Under the pieces are notes generated by a model. That model had not been told where the DNA came from, made no database searches, and worked only from the letters and a program-made list of their open reading frames with translations. A stretch of DNA of 64,000 bases. It comes from Roseibium marinum (GTDB lineage: Bacteria; Pseudomonadota; Alphaproteobacteria; Rhizobiales; Stappiaceae). Positions 27,007 through 36,560 of the stretch are shown one piece after another; the first letter of the stretch is position 1, and each line of letters begins with the position of its first letter. Location: contig NZ_PPCN01000004.1 of the NCBI RefSeq assembly GCF_002906165.1, forward strand, positions 186,001-250,000, in the 5' to 3' direction. Position numbers and translations under genes: made by a program.

Positions 27007-28452
27007 CTATTTCGACCAGAAATCCGGATCAAGAAGCACCAGCACTGTGAAGAGTTCAAGACGGCCAACCAGCATGGCGATGGACAGCAGCCACTTGGCG
27101 CCATCCGGCAGCGGCGCGAAATGACCGGCCGGCCCGATGACGGGACCGAGCCCGGGTCCGACATTGCCGACCGAGGTCGCCGCCGCCGAAATTGCGGTAA
27201 CGAGATCCAGATCGAAAAAGGACAGGGCGACGGTGATGACACCCACCGAGCCCATATAGACGACGAGGAAGGCCAGGACCGAAAAGGACAGGTCCTGTGT
27301 CAGCCGCGTTCCGGCATATTCCTCCGACATGACCCGGTGCGGCCGCACCATCCGGCGCAAATGCGCGCGCACGGTTCCGAAGAACACCAGAAAGCGGAAC
27401 ATCTTGATGCCGCCCGTGGTCGACCCGGTGCAGCCGCCGACGAACATCAGCATCAGCGTGACCCCGACGACGGGAGCGCCCCATTCGGAAAAATCACCCA
27501 TCGCATAGCCGGTTCCCGTGACGATCGACACCACGTTGAACGTTGCCTTCAGCAATGCGTCGTCGAAGGGAAAGTGCATGTTGATGCCGAGATAGACGGT
27601 CATCGTCAGCGATACCAGCGCCAGGAAGCCCAGCAGCGCCCTCACCTGCGGATCGCGCCACAACAGAATCGGATGTCCGCGCAGCGCCTGGATGAGCAGC
27701 ACGAACGGCAGGGATCCGATGATCATGAAGAAGATGGCCACCCAGCCCGATGCCGGGTTGGTGAAATATCCGAACGACTTGTCATGGGTCGAATATCCGC
27801 CGGTCGAAATCGTGGTCAGGGCATGGTTGAACGCATCGAACAGGTCCATGCCCGTAGCCAGATAGGACGCAATGCATAAAACGGTCAGGAAGACATAGGC
27901 GAGCCCGAGCAGACGGATCAGCTCGACGGACCGGCTGACGATTTTCTCCGACCGGTCGGAATTCTCGCTCTGGAACAGCTGCATTCCGCCGATCCTGAGA
28001 AAAGGAAGCAGGACGATCGCCATGACGATAATGCCCACCCCGCCCATCCACTGCATGATCGAGCGCCAGACCAGCAGGCCGGGCGGCAGACTGTCCAGCC
28101 CGGTCAGCACGGTGGATCCTGTCGTCGTAAATCCGGAAACCGCTTCGAAAACGGCGTCCGCGTAGTCAATCCCGAGCCAGAGGAACGGCAGCGCCCCGAA
28201 CGCGGGAAGCGTTGACCAGGCGAGTGTCGTCAAAATGAAGGTCTGACGGGTATCCAATCCTTCCAGAAGCGCCCCGCCGACGGCAAGCGACAGCAGCATG
28301 CCTACCATGCCGGTCAGCAGCGCGGAAAAAACGAAGGCTTGCCAGTCGGCGTTTTTCTGCGCCACGTCGACAATGGCCGGAATCAGCATGGCGGTTGCAA
28401 GGCCGACATACAAAAAACCGAGAACGTTCAAAACTGGTCTGAGAGAAATCAA
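27007..28452 (-). CDS. trkH: Trk potassium uptake protein TrkH
   Basis: A 481-residue polytopic inner-membrane protein with the four pore-loop repeats of TrkH/KtrB-type potassium transporters: SGFTTTGSTVL (about 107), TTISTGGYSTHD (about 218), the GTGYAMGDF loop (about 311) and SVGNVGPGLG (about 422). Each supplies a selectivity-filter glycine. TrkH needs the regulator TrkA, which is not in this window. It is encoded about 40 bp downstream of sfsA's start on the same strand. It fits osmotic physiology together with the NAGGN operon. Confidence 0.94.
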   Translation of the reverse strand: MISLRPVLNVLGFLYVGLATAMLIPAIVDVAQKNADWQAFVFSALLTGMVGMLLSLAVGGALLEGLDTRQTFILTTLAWSTLPAFGALPFLWLGIDYADAVFEAVSGFTTTGSTVLTGLDSLPPGLLVWRSIMQWMGGVGIIVMAIVLLPFLRIGGMQLFQSENSDRSEKIVSRSVELIRLLGLAYVFLTVLCIASYLATGMDLFDAFNHALTTISTGGYSTHDKSFGYFTNPASGWVAIFFMIIGSLPFVLLIQALRGHPILLWRDPQVRALLGFLALVSLTMTVYLGINMHFPFDDALLKATFNVVSIVTGTGYAMGDFSEWGAPVVGVTLMLMFVGGCTGSTTGGIKMFRFLVFFGTVRAHLRRMVRPHRVMSEEYAGTRLTQDLSFSVLAFLVVYMGSVGVITVALSFFDLDLVTAISAAATSVGNVGPGLGPVIGPAGHFAPLPDGAKWLLSIAMLVGRLELFTVLVLLDPDFWSK

Positions 28453-28904
28453 CTATTGTTCTTCCCGAAAACCCCTGGCCGAAGCCTTTGGCCCAAAACG
28501 CTTCGCCGAATGCCGTTGCCCTCCGGCCCAATTTCGCGGGCGCGAATGCTCCCTCTGGACGGATCTGTCCGGAAGGATGCAAAGGCCCCCCGTCCTAGCC
28601 TCTTTCGAATAATTTTCCAATGGGGAGGGTGTGGCGTACCCCCAAAGAAGCGTTCGCGCGCCACCTTTATCGCGTATTTCGCCTCGCCGCCCCAAAAACT
28701 CACACTATTAATGCGTTGAATCTCATCGCGAAATATACCGATTCCTGCCAATTTTCCGTACGTAGAAGCCCTTCCTGTCTGTTTTAGTCATATTGATTCA
28801 TTTTCGGGGGCTTTGTTCAGAATTTCGTAGCGAATGGATTTTACTTTAACGTGCTCGCATGCTGATAAGCTCTTCATACGTGAATTTGGCAAGGAACTGG
28901 TGCG
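28453..28904. other. Divergent intergenic region (trkH / GGDEF-EAL)
   Basis: This region of about 450 bp must hold the promoters of trkH and the signalling gene. It is AT-richer from 28700 on. Open frames inside (for example 28449-28751, minus) lack coding character. No repeat or clear operator was seen. Confidence 0.4.
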
Positions 28905-28961
28905 ATAAAGAGGCTTGGTCCACATTCGCTTGTTTACCGGATTAGCGTCATTCTGGTTATC

Positions 28962-31088
28962 ATGGTGCTCTGCAGCATCGGCCTGGTCTCGGGCCTGAGC
29001 TATTTTGAGCTGTCCAGGACGACCGAAGAAAACGCCTCCGTCCGCATTGACCGCGCTGCCAGGGCAGCCGTGGCGATCCTGTGTTTCGGCACGGACAGGG
29101 TCTTTCATCCGCAATTCGACGCCAAGAACAACCCTGTCTCCCTCCGCATCGCAACGGCTCCCGGCGTCAATCCGCTGGCACCAGACGAAAAGCTTGATCA
29201 GCTCGTAAAAGCCATCGGCCTGACAAACCAGGGTGCGGCTAATCTGTTCGCATGGTCCCCGCAGACATCGTCCTTCGACCGGTTCGCGACGACCTTCACC
29301 TCCCCCGACGGTGGTCCTCCAGCGGCATTTTCAATCGGCGAGGGTCATCCGGCCTATGCCAGTCTCGCGGCGGGAAGGCCCTTCACCGGTGAGGTTCCGG
29401 TACAGGGGCGCCTGAGGTTGGCCTATATGACGCCTATTCTGGCGGAAAGCGGCAAGGTTGCCGGTGCACTCGCGGTCGATGTCGGTTGGGTGGATGATCT
29501 CAACCTTGCAGAAAACCGCCTCAAGACCCGGATCACCTCGGCCGCGATCGTGATTCTCACGGGCGTCATACTGATGGGCGGCATATTCCTGCGCTTTGAG
29601 CTGCGCCCCTTGCGCCAGCTCGCCAGAACTGCGGACGACCTTGCGGCCGGAACGCAGCCCCAGCACATCCCCTTCACGGATAGGCTTGATGAAATCGGCG
29701 ATCTCGCGCATGGCCTGGAACGGGTTACCGATCTTCAGGACAAGCTGCAGAAACTCGCCTATACCGACCCGGTCACCACGGCCGGCAATCGTGCGCGCTA
29801 CTTCTCCGATCTCAACAATGCCCTGAAACGGGCAAAGGACGGGAAGTTCCGCGCCTCCCTGATCCATCTCGACTTCAACGGTTTTGCCAAGATCAACGAC
29901 ACGTTCGGTCAGCAGGTCGGCAACCGTGTCCTGCTCCAGGCCTATGCCCGCCTTGCCAACATCTTCGGACCCAGCGCGCAGATTGCCCGTATCTCCGCCG
30001 ACGATTTCTGCATCCTGCTGCCCTTCGATGCCCAGGGGGCCATCGCCGAAGACTATGCAATCCAGGCGATCGAGATGCTGTCGGTTCCCTTCCATATGGA
30101 AGAAGGTGAAATTCGCGTGGAGCCGAGCATCGGCATCGCCCTGCTTCCCCAGGACGCACATGACGCGGAAACCGCCCATCGTGTCGCCGGACTTGCGCTC
30201 AGAGCCGCCAAGGAAAGCAAAAACGCAAGGCACATCTTCTTCTCCGCCCCGCTCAACGAGCGTGTCCAGACGGAAATGCTGGTGGAAACCCTTCTACGGG
30301 CCGCTCTCAAGACCGGACAGCTGGAGCTTCACTACCAGCCGCAGATCTGTCCCGCCGACGACAGGCTGATCGGTCTGGAAGCTCTGGTCCGCTGGCCGAA
30401 CGAAAAACGCGGTTATATCCCGCCGGGCGAATTCATACCGATCGCTGAAAAAACAGGGCTCATCCTGGAACTTGGGCAATATGTCCTCGAACGGGCCTGC
30501 AAACAGGCCGCCGCATGGCGGCAGGCCGGTTTCGATTTCGGCCAGGTCTCCGTGAACGTTTCTCCCCTGCAATTCCGCCAGCCCAGCTTTGCCTCAACGG
30601 TCAGGCAGATGTTGAGTGCCTACCGGCTTCCCGCCCCGATGCTGTGTCTCGAACTGACCGAGAACGTCTTTGTCGATACTGGCGAGCAAATGGTTCTCGA
30701 CATCCTGTCCGAACTTCAGAACATCGGCGTGCAGCTTTCGCTGGACGATTTCGGCTCGGGATATTCCTCGCTGAGCTATCTCCACCGGCTGCCATTCCAG
30801 GAGCTGAAGATCGACCGCGCCTTCCTCGCCGATGCCGACAGGGATCTGCAGAAGGAACAACTGTTTCAGGCCATTGTCGGTCTTGGCCGAAGCCTTGGCC
30901 TGCGCGTGATCGCGGAAGGCGCGGAAACGGCCGGAGAATACGCGCTGACGGCAGCACACCACTGCGACGGGATGCAGGGTTTCTTCTGCTCGCCCGCCGT
31001 GGCCGCGCAGGATGTCCGGGCACGTATCGAGGCATTCCACAAATCCAGACCGGCACGATCCGACCGGATGGAAAAGAAGCGGGCATGA
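28962..31088 (+). CDS. Membrane GGDEF-EAL protein, probable c-di-GMP phosphodiesterase
   Basis: About 708 residues: an N-terminal helix, a periplasmic sensor region (about 20-185), a second helix (about 190-210), HAMP, GGDEF (about 265-425) and EAL (about 440-690). The GGDEF active-site motif is degenerate (ISADDF), so cyclase activity is unlikely. The EAL residues look complete: EALVRW, SVNVSP, ELTENV, LDDFGSGYSSL, LKID, AEGAET and MQGFF. It is therefore probably a phosphodiesterase or c-di-GMP sensor. No Shine-Dalgarno lies before the ATG at 28962. In the same frame an ATA at 28905, preceded by AAGGA, would give a normal basic-plus-hydrophobic N-terminus. The true start is uncertain. Confidence 0.88.
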   Translation: MVLCSIGLVSGLSYFELSRTTEENASVRIDRAARAAVAILCFGTDRVFHPQFDAKNNPVSLRIATAPGVNPLAPDEKLDQLVKAIGLTNQGAANLFAWSPQTSSFDRFATTFTSPDGGPPAAFSIGEGHPAYASLAAGRPFTGEVPVQGRLRLAYMTPILAESGKVAGALAVDVGWVDDLNLAENRLKTRITSAAIVILTGVILMGGIFLRFELRPLRQLARTADDLAAGTQPQHIPFTDRLDEIGDLAHGLERVTDLQDKLQKLAYTDPVTTAGNRARYFSDLNNALKRAKDGKFRASLIHLDFNGFAKINDTFGQQVGNRVLLQAYARLANIFGPSAQIARISADDFCILLPFDAQGAIAEDYAIQAIEMLSVPFHMEEGEIRVEPSIGIALLPQDAHDAETAHRVAGLALRAAKESKNARHIFFSAPLNERVQTEMLVETLLRAALKTGQLELHYQPQICPADDRLIGLEALVRWPNEKRGYIPPGEFIPIAEKTGLILELGQYVLERACKQAAAWRQAGFDFGQVSVNVSPLQFRQPSFASTVRQMLSAYRLPAPMLCLELTENVFVDTGEQMVLDILSELQNIGVQLSLDDFGSGYSSLSYLHRLPFQELKIDRAFLADADRDLQKEQLFQAIVGLGRSLGLRVIAEGAETAGEYALTAAHHCDGMQGFFCSPAVAAQDVRARIEAFHKSRPARSDRMEKKRA

Positions 31089-31156
31089 GGAAACAGTCTA
31101 AAACACCTTCGAATTTTTGTGGACGAACATGAATTCACACCAATCCGCCGCTTCGC

Positions 31157-31633
31157 TCAATCGGGCAACTTGCCTGTCATCAGGATCGGAGCCGCGTCCA
31201 GCTTGTGTGCATTCATCATTTCCGCGATCTGCTCGATCGCGCCAACCAGTTGCCGGCGCTCCGCGGTATCCAGGCCGGCGAACTTCTTTTGGAATTCCTC
31301 ATGCAGCAGCCCCGGAAGATTTGAGGCTGTCTTTCTGCCATGCGCGGTCAGTTTCGTGTGCACGATTCGCCTGTCGGAAACCGATCTGTAGCGTTCGATC
31401 AGCCCCTTTTCCTCAAGTTTGTCCAGTATGGTCACCACGGTAGCTGAGCTCAGGTCGGCGTTGTCGGAAAGAACCTTGGTCGTCACCTCGCCCAGGTCCC
31501 GGACGCCTTGCAGGACAACGATTTGCGGGATGGTGAGCCCGGTCAGACGGGAAACTTCCCGGGACCGCAAATCAATGGCCCGCACGATCCTGCGGATGGC
31601 TTTGATCACTTGCGACGACTCCACCGCCTGCAT
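31157..31633 (-). CDS. MarR family transcriptional regulator
   Basis: A 158-residue winged-helix protein with the MarR layout. The recognition helix lies in LSSATVVTILDKLEEKGLIER and the wing in SVSDRRIVHTKLT, flanked by dimerisation helices. It is divergent from the NAGGN osmolyte operon, and a perfect inverted repeat lies between the two starts, which suggests that it controls that operon and itself. MarR-type genes beside asnO/ngg are a recurring arrangement. The CAGGGG before the ATG serves as a ribosome binding site. Confidence 0.92.
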   Translation of the reverse strand: MQAVESSQVIKAIRRIVRAIDLRSREVSRLTGLTIPQIVVLQGVRDLGEVTTKVLSDNADLSSATVVTILDKLEEKGLIERYRSVSDRRIVHTKLTAHGRKTASNLPGLLHEEFQKKFAGLDTAERRQLVGAIEQIAEMMNAHKLDAAPILMTGKLPD

Positions 31634-31653
31634 CGTTACACCCCTGTTAATTT

Positions 31654-31674
31654 GAACTCTAATAATCAGAGTTC
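31654..31674. promoter_or_regulatory. Palindromic operator between marR and asnO
   Basis: GAACTCT (31654-31660) and AGAGTTC (31668-31674) are perfect reverse complements around the 7-bp spacer AATAATC. The site lies 21 bp before the MarR start and 44 bp before the asnO start, overlapping the expected promoters. Its size and symmetry fit a MarR dimer site. Confidence 0.75.
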
Positions 31675-31717
31675 TATATAGTGTCCGTGTTTTCAGGAAA
31701 CAGAGAGACTTGTCAAT

Positions 31718-33493
31718 ATGTGCGGCATTTGCGGCGAAGTGGTTTTCAAGAACGATCAGGCCGATGTTATCCGGGTCCGCCGGATGGCGGACGCGATGGA
31801 GGCGCGCGGTCCCGACGGCATGGGCGTGACCCAGCGCGGCCGGGTCGCTTTCGGCCACAGGCGTCTGAAAATTATCGATCTGAGTGACCGTGGCGCCCAG
31901 CCCATGACCGATACCGCACTCGGTCTGTCGCTGGTCTTCAACGGCTGCATCTACAATTACCAGGAGCTGCGCGCAGAACTGAGCGCCAAGGGCTATGCCT
32001 TTTTCTCCACAAGCGACACCGAAGTCATCCTGAAAGCCTGGAAGGAATGGGGCAAAGACTGTTTCTCCCGCTTCCACGGCATGTTCGCGGTCGCCATTCA
32101 CGAACATGACAGCGGCCGCATCCACCTTGCCCGCGACCGGTTCGGCATCAAGCCGCTTTACTTCAGCGAAGCCGACGGCAGGCTTGCGTTTGCCTCCTCC
32201 CTGCCCGCCCTGCTGGCCGGTGGCAATATCGACACCTCCATCGACCGCGTCGCCCTGCACCACTACATGAGCTGGCACGCGGTGGTCCCCGCGCCGCGGA
32301 CGATTCTGAACGGCGTCCGCAAACTGCCTGCCGCAACGATCAGGACCATCGAATCCGATGGCCGCGCCACCGACGAGACCTGGTGGGAGCCGGTGTTTGA
32401 AAAATCGGCCGAAGACCTCGCCCGCAGCCCCGGCGAATGGTGCGACATGGTTCTGGAAGGTCTGCGCAAGGCGGTTCGCCGGCGCATGGTCGCGGACGTG
32501 CCTGTCGGCGTTCTGCTGTCCGGCGGCGTGGACTCCAGCCTGATCGTCGGCCTGCTTGCCGAAGAAGGCCAGCAGGGCCTTGCCACCTTTTCAATCGGCT
32601 TTGAGGAAGCCCATGGCGAAAAAGGCGACGAATTCCAGTATTCGGACCTGATCGCCGAGCACTACGGCACCAATCACCACCAGATCTTCATCCCGTCCTC
32701 GGAACTTCAGGAGAACCTTCCAGGCGCGATCCGCGCCATGTCGGAACCGATGGTCTCCTACGACAATATCGGCTTCTACCTGCTGTCGCGGGAGGTCTCC
32801 AAGCACATCAAGGTGGTCCAGTCCGGCCAGGGGGCGGACGAGGTCTTCGCCGGCTATCACTGGTACCCGAAACTGACCGGATCGAACCGGCCGGTTCAGG
32901 ACTATGCGGCCGGTTTCTTCGACCGGACGGAGGCGCAGATGGCGGAAGCCGTTTCCCCCGACTATCATTGCGGCAGGGACGAAAGCCTGGCCTTCGTTGA
33001 AGCCCATTTTGCCCGCGCCGGAGCCGAGGATCCCGTCGACAAGGCTTTGCGCCTCGACACCAATGTCATGCTGGTCGACGATCCGGTGAAGCGTGTCGAC
33101 AACCATTCCATGGCCTGGGGCCTGGAAGCCCGCGTGCCTTTCCTGGATCATGAACTGGTGGAGCTCGCCGGGCGGATACCGGCTGAATTCAAGCTGGCCC
33201 AGCAAGGCAAGGGCGTCCTGAAGGACGCCGCCCGCAAGGTGGTCCCGAGCGCGGTGATCGACCGTCCGAAGGGCTATTTTCCGGTCCCGGCCCTCAAATA
33301 TATTCAGGGTGACTATCTGGACATGGTGCGTGATACGCTGTCCAGCCAGGCCGCCAGGGAACGCGGTCTCTTCAACAGCGTTTATCTGGAGAAGCTCTAC
33401 GCCGACCCGACCAAATACATCACACCGCTGCGCGGCTCCGAACTCTGGCAGGTCGCACTGCTGGAAATGTGGCTGCAGGCACAGGAGGTCTGA
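31718..33493 (+). CDS. asnO: N-acetylglutaminylglutamine amidotransferase
   Basis: A 591-residue asparagine-synthase-like enzyme. An N-terminal class II glutamine amidotransferase domain has the catalytic Cys2 (MCGICG). The C-terminal ATP-pyrophosphatase domain carries LSGGVDSS near residues 267-274. In the NAGGN pathway it turns the terminal carboxyl of N-acetylglutaminylglutamine into the amide, giving an osmoprotective dipeptide, as shown genetically in Sinorhizobium meliloti. It is first in a three-gene operon with the GNAT/ATP-grasp synthetase and M42 peptidase, a trio that identifies it among asnB-like genes. Confidence 0.93.
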   Translation: MCGICGEVVFKNDQADVIRVRRMADAMEARGPDGMGVTQRGRVAFGHRRLKIIDLSDRGAQPMTDTALGLSLVFNGCIYNYQELRAELSAKGYAFFSTSDTEVILKAWKEWGKDCFSRFHGMFAVAIHEHDSGRIHLARDRFGIKPLYFSEADGRLAFASSLPALLAGGNIDTSIDRVALHHYMSWHAVVPAPRTILNGVRKLPAATIRTIESDGRATDETWWEPVFEKSAEDLARSPGEWCDMVLEGLRKAVRRRMVADVPVGVLLSGGVDSSLIVGLLAEEGQQGLATFSIGFEEAHGEKGDEFQYSDLIAEHYGTNHHQIFIPSSELQENLPGAIRAMSEPMVSYDNIGFYLLSREVSKHIKVVQSGQGADEVFAGYHWYPKLTGSNRPVQDYAAGFFDRTEAQMAEAVSPDYHCGRDESLAFVEAHFARAGAEDPVDKALRLDTNVMLVDDPVKRVDNHSMAWGLEARVPFLDHELVELAGRIPAEFKLAQQGKGVLKDAARKVVPSAVIDRPKGYFPVPALKYIQGDYLDMVRDTLSSQAARERGLFNSVYLEKLYADPTKYITPLRGSELWQVALLEMWLQAQEV

Positions 33494-33496
33494 TCC

Positions 33497-35278
33497 GTGG
33501 CCGAGAATGAACCATCGCGGCCGAAGGGCGCCTTCGATCACCGCCTGAAGCGCATGCGCGAACATGGCCTCAAGCCGGAATTCCGGCTTGAGGAAAGCGA
33601 ACTCCAGAAAGACCGCTATATCAATTGCGGCTGGGGCCGCCTTGTCTTTGCCAACACCTATCAGCAGACGGACAAGCTCGTGGAGGTGCTGCGCAACGAG
33701 CGGCCCGACCGGCGCGACATCGCCTTTTACGTGCGCGACCCGCATGTGCTGGTGGGAAGCGCGCCGCAGGAGTTGTTCCTCGACCCCTCTCACACATTCC
33801 GCCTGAATCTGTCGACCTACCGCCCCGCCCGCAACCAGCGCAAGGGGTTCACCGTCCGGCGACTGTCCTCGCGCAGTGACGCGGAAGCCATCAACGAGCT
33901 TTATATCAGCCGGGGCATGGTGCCCGTTCCCCCTGAATTCTTCTGGTCGGACCTCGATCCCAGAACCATCACCGTGCTGGTCGCCGAAGAGGATGAAACC
34001 GGGCTGATCGTCGGAACCGCCATGGGCGTCGATCATGGCCGGGCGACCAACAATGCGGTTCACGGCAGCTCGCTCTGGTGCCTTGCCGTTTCGCCGCAGG
34101 CCCGTTTTCCCGGCGTCGGGGAAGCGCTCGTGCGGCGCCTGGCAGAAGTGTTCAATGGCAAGGGAACGCCCCATCTGGACCTGTCCGTGTTGCACGACAA
34201 CGGCCTGGCCATCGGCCTTTATGAGAAACTCGGGTTTGAACGGGTGCCGTTTTTCACGGTCAAGCGCAAGAACACCATCAACGAGGCCCTTTTTGCCGGT
34301 CCCGCTCTGGAAGACAACCTCAACCCCTACGCCACGATCGTCATCAACGAGGCCAGGCGGCGCGGCATCCAGGCCGAGATCATCGACGCGGCCGGTGGCT
34401 TTTATCGGCTTTCCTACGGCGGAAGATCCGTGGCCTGCCGGGAGTCCCTGAGCGAGTTCACCAGCGCCGTGGCCATGTCTCTATGCGACGACAAGGCCAC
34501 GACGCGACGCATCGTCAAACGCGCGGGTGTTGAGGTTCCCGGGCAGATTCTGGCGGGATCGGCGGACGAAAACGCGGCATTCCTGGAAAAGCACGGCTCC
34601 GTGGTGGTCAAACCCGCCCGCGGAGAACAGGGCAAGGGTATCGCCATCGACCTGAGCACCCCCGAAGAGGTCATGGCTGCGATTGAAATCGCGAAAACCT
34701 TTTCCAACGACGTTCTGATTGAGGAATTCGTGACCGGTCAGGACCTGCGCCTGGTGGTCATCGACTACAAGGTCGTGGCCACCGCGTTGCGCAAGCCCGC
34801 GGAGGTGACCGGCAACGGCCGGGCAACCATCGGGGAACTGATCGACATCCAGTCCCGCAGGCGGGCAGCCGCGACGGGTGGCGAATCCAAAATCGTCGTC
34901 GACGATGAGGTTGAGCGCTGCCTGAGCGCGAAGGGTTTCAAGCTTGAGGACGTTCTGCCCGAAGGGAGCAGACTTGCGGTAAGGCGCACGGCCAATCTGC
35001 ACACCGGCGGCACCATTCACGACGTCACGGGAGAAACCCATCACACGCTTATCGACGCCGCCGTAAAGGCTGCCCGGGCAATTGAAATTCCGGTGACGGG
35101 CATTGACTTTATGGTCAAGGACCCACGACAACCGGAATATCGTTTCATCGAAGCCAATGAGCGGCCCGGACTGGCCAACCATGAGCCGCAGCCGACCGCC
35201 GAGCGCTTCGTTGATTTTCTGTTTCCCCTGTCGGTACCGCAGCCGGTCAGGACCACAATGAACCGGACCGGGCCATGA
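33497..35278 (+). CDS. ngg: N-acetylglutaminylglutamine synthetase (GNAT + ATP-grasp)
   Basis: A 593-residue bifunctional enzyme: a GNAT domain (about residues 115-270, with LWCLAVSPQARFPGVGEALV and LYEKLGFERVPF) followed by an ATP-grasp ligase (about 310-590, with KPARGEQGKGIAIDL, IEEFVTGQDLRLVV and FIEANERPGL). It is expected to acetylate glutamine and ligate a second glutamine. The start is GTG at 33497, three bases after the asnO stop, with AGGTC upstream. The downstream peptidase overlaps its stop by four bases (ATGA), so all three are translationally linked. Confidence 0.93.
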   Translation: MAENEPSRPKGAFDHRLKRMREHGLKPEFRLEESELQKDRYINCGWGRLVFANTYQQTDKLVEVLRNERPDRRDIAFYVRDPHVLVGSAPQELFLDPSHTFRLNLSTYRPARNQRKGFTVRRLSSRSDAEAINELYISRGMVPVPPEFFWSDLDPRTITVLVAEEDETGLIVGTAMGVDHGRATNNAVHGSSLWCLAVSPQARFPGVGEALVRRLAEVFNGKGTPHLDLSVLHDNGLAIGLYEKLGFERVPFFTVKRKNTINEALFAGPALEDNLNPYATIVINEARRRGIQAEIIDAAGGFYRLSYGGRSVACRESLSEFTSAVAMSLCDDKATTRRIVKRAGVEVPGQILAGSADENAAFLEKHGSVVVKPARGEQGKGIAIDLSTPEEVMAAIEIAKTFSNDVLIEEFVTGQDLRLVVIDYKVVATALRKPAEVTGNGRATIGELIDIQSRRRAAATGGESKIVVDDEVERCLSAKGFKLEDVLPEGSRLAVRRTANLHTGGTIHDVTGETHHTLIDAAVKAARAIEIPVTGIDFMVKDPRQPEYRFIEANERPGLANHEPQPTAERFVDFLFPLSVPQPVRTTMNRTGP

Positions 35279-36447
35279 CACTTCTGAATATTGACATCCC
35301 CTATTTGTCAAAAAAACTTCAGGATCTGCTGAAAATTCCCAGCCCGACCGGATACACGGACGAAATCGTAAGACATGTTTCAAAGGAACTTCAGTCCCTC
35401 GGCGTCTTCTACGAGATCACCCGCCGGGGCGGCGTGCGCGCCAGGATCCCGGGCAAGAAGCGCAAACCGGCACGGGCCTTCGTCTCGCATCTCGACACGC
35501 TCGGGGCGCAGGTCAAGTCGCTGAAAGACAACGGCCGGCTGGAACTCATCCCCATCGGACACTGGTCCGCGCGCTTTGCGGAAGGCGCCCGGACGACGAT
35601 ATTCTCCGAAAACGGTGCCTATACGGGCACGATCCTGCCGCTGAAGGCATCGGGCCATACCTTCAACAAGGGCGTCGATGAATTGCCCATCGGCTGGGAA
35701 TATGTCGAACTCAGGGTCGATGCCTATTCCAAATCGGCGACCGACCTGCACCGGCTCGGTCTGGATGTCGGCGATTTCGTCGCCATCGATCCGCTTCCGG
35801 AATTTCTGGACAACGGCTTTATCGTATCCAGGCATCTGGACAACAAGGCCGGTGTCGCGGTGATGCTGGCCGCAATAAAGGCGCTGGTGGAGTCGGATGT
35901 CGAGCCGACAGTCGATGTGTTCTGGCTGTTCACCATCGCGGAGGAAACCGGCCATGGCGCGCAATCTATCCTGACACCCGATATCGCCTCGCTGGTGGCC
36001 ATCGACAACGGCACCACCGCGCCCGGTCAGAATTCCGACGAGTTCGGCGTCACCATCGCCATGGCCGATCAGACAGGACCCTTTGATTTTCATCTGACAC
36101 GGAAAATGGTCGAGTTGTGCCGCGACAATGACATCAAGTATCAAAAGGATGTCTTCCGCTTCTACCGGTCGGATGCCGCCACCGCCATCGAGGCCGGCGC
36201 GGACGTGCGAACCGCCCTGATCACGTTCGGCGTGGACGCCAGCCACGGCTATGAGCGCATTCACATGCATGCATTGAGATCGCTGGCGGAACTGGCAACC
36301 GGCTATGCCCTCAGCCCGGTCCAGATACAGCGCGACGCCCGCGAGTTCTCCGACCTCAAGGGATTCACCCGGCAGCCGACGGCGGACGCCGATCAGGATC
36401 TCAATCCCGAAGTCGACGTTCCATTGCCCGAAACCGCCGCCGAATGA
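35275..36447 (+). CDS. NAGGN-system M42 family peptidase
   Basis: A 390-residue di-zinc aminopeptidase-like protein of the M42 group. Metal-binding motifs are HLDTLGA (about residue 64), HLDNKAGVA (about 189), the catalytic pair IAEETGHG (about 222) and the late histidine SHGYERIH (about 323). It is the third member of the osmolyte trio and presumably degrades or trims the dipeptide, which would allow its level to fall after osmotic stress; that role is inferred. The C-terminal tail is acidic. The start overlaps the ngg stop. Confidence 0.9.
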   Translation: MTLLNIDIPYLSKKLQDLLKIPSPTGYTDEIVRHVSKELQSLGVFYEITRRGGVRARIPGKKRKPARAFVSHLDTLGAQVKSLKDNGRLELIPIGHWSARFAEGARTTIFSENGAYTGTILPLKASGHTFNKGVDELPIGWEYVELRVDAYSKSATDLHRLGLDVGDFVAIDPLPEFLDNGFIVSRHLDNKAGVAVMLAAIKALVESDVEPTVDVFWLFTIAEETGHGAQSILTPDIASLVAIDNGTTAPGQNSDEFGVTIAMADQTGPFDFHLTRKMVELCRDNDIKYQKDVFRFYRSDAATAIEAGADVRTALITFGVDASHGYERIHMHALRSLAELATGYALSPVQIQRDAREFSDLKGFTRQPTADADQDLNPEVDVPLPETAAE

Positions 36448-36454
36448 CCAGATC

Positions 36455-36506
36455 GGCAGGCCTCCTGCCGGATTCGGTCGGCGGCCTGAAAGGCTGACCG
36501 ATTTTA
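36455..36506 (+). terminator. Double hairpin terminator after the NAGGN operon
   Basis: A first hairpin GGCAGG/CCTGCC lies at 36455-36469. A second has stem TCGGTC (36474-36479) / GACCGA (36496-36501) with an inner GCCT/AGGC and is followed by TTTTA. Confidence 0.65.
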
Positions 36507-36560
36507 AGGGTTACAGCTTCCTGCATTCAATTGAAGGCGGGAGGCGACAGGCTCGCTGCG

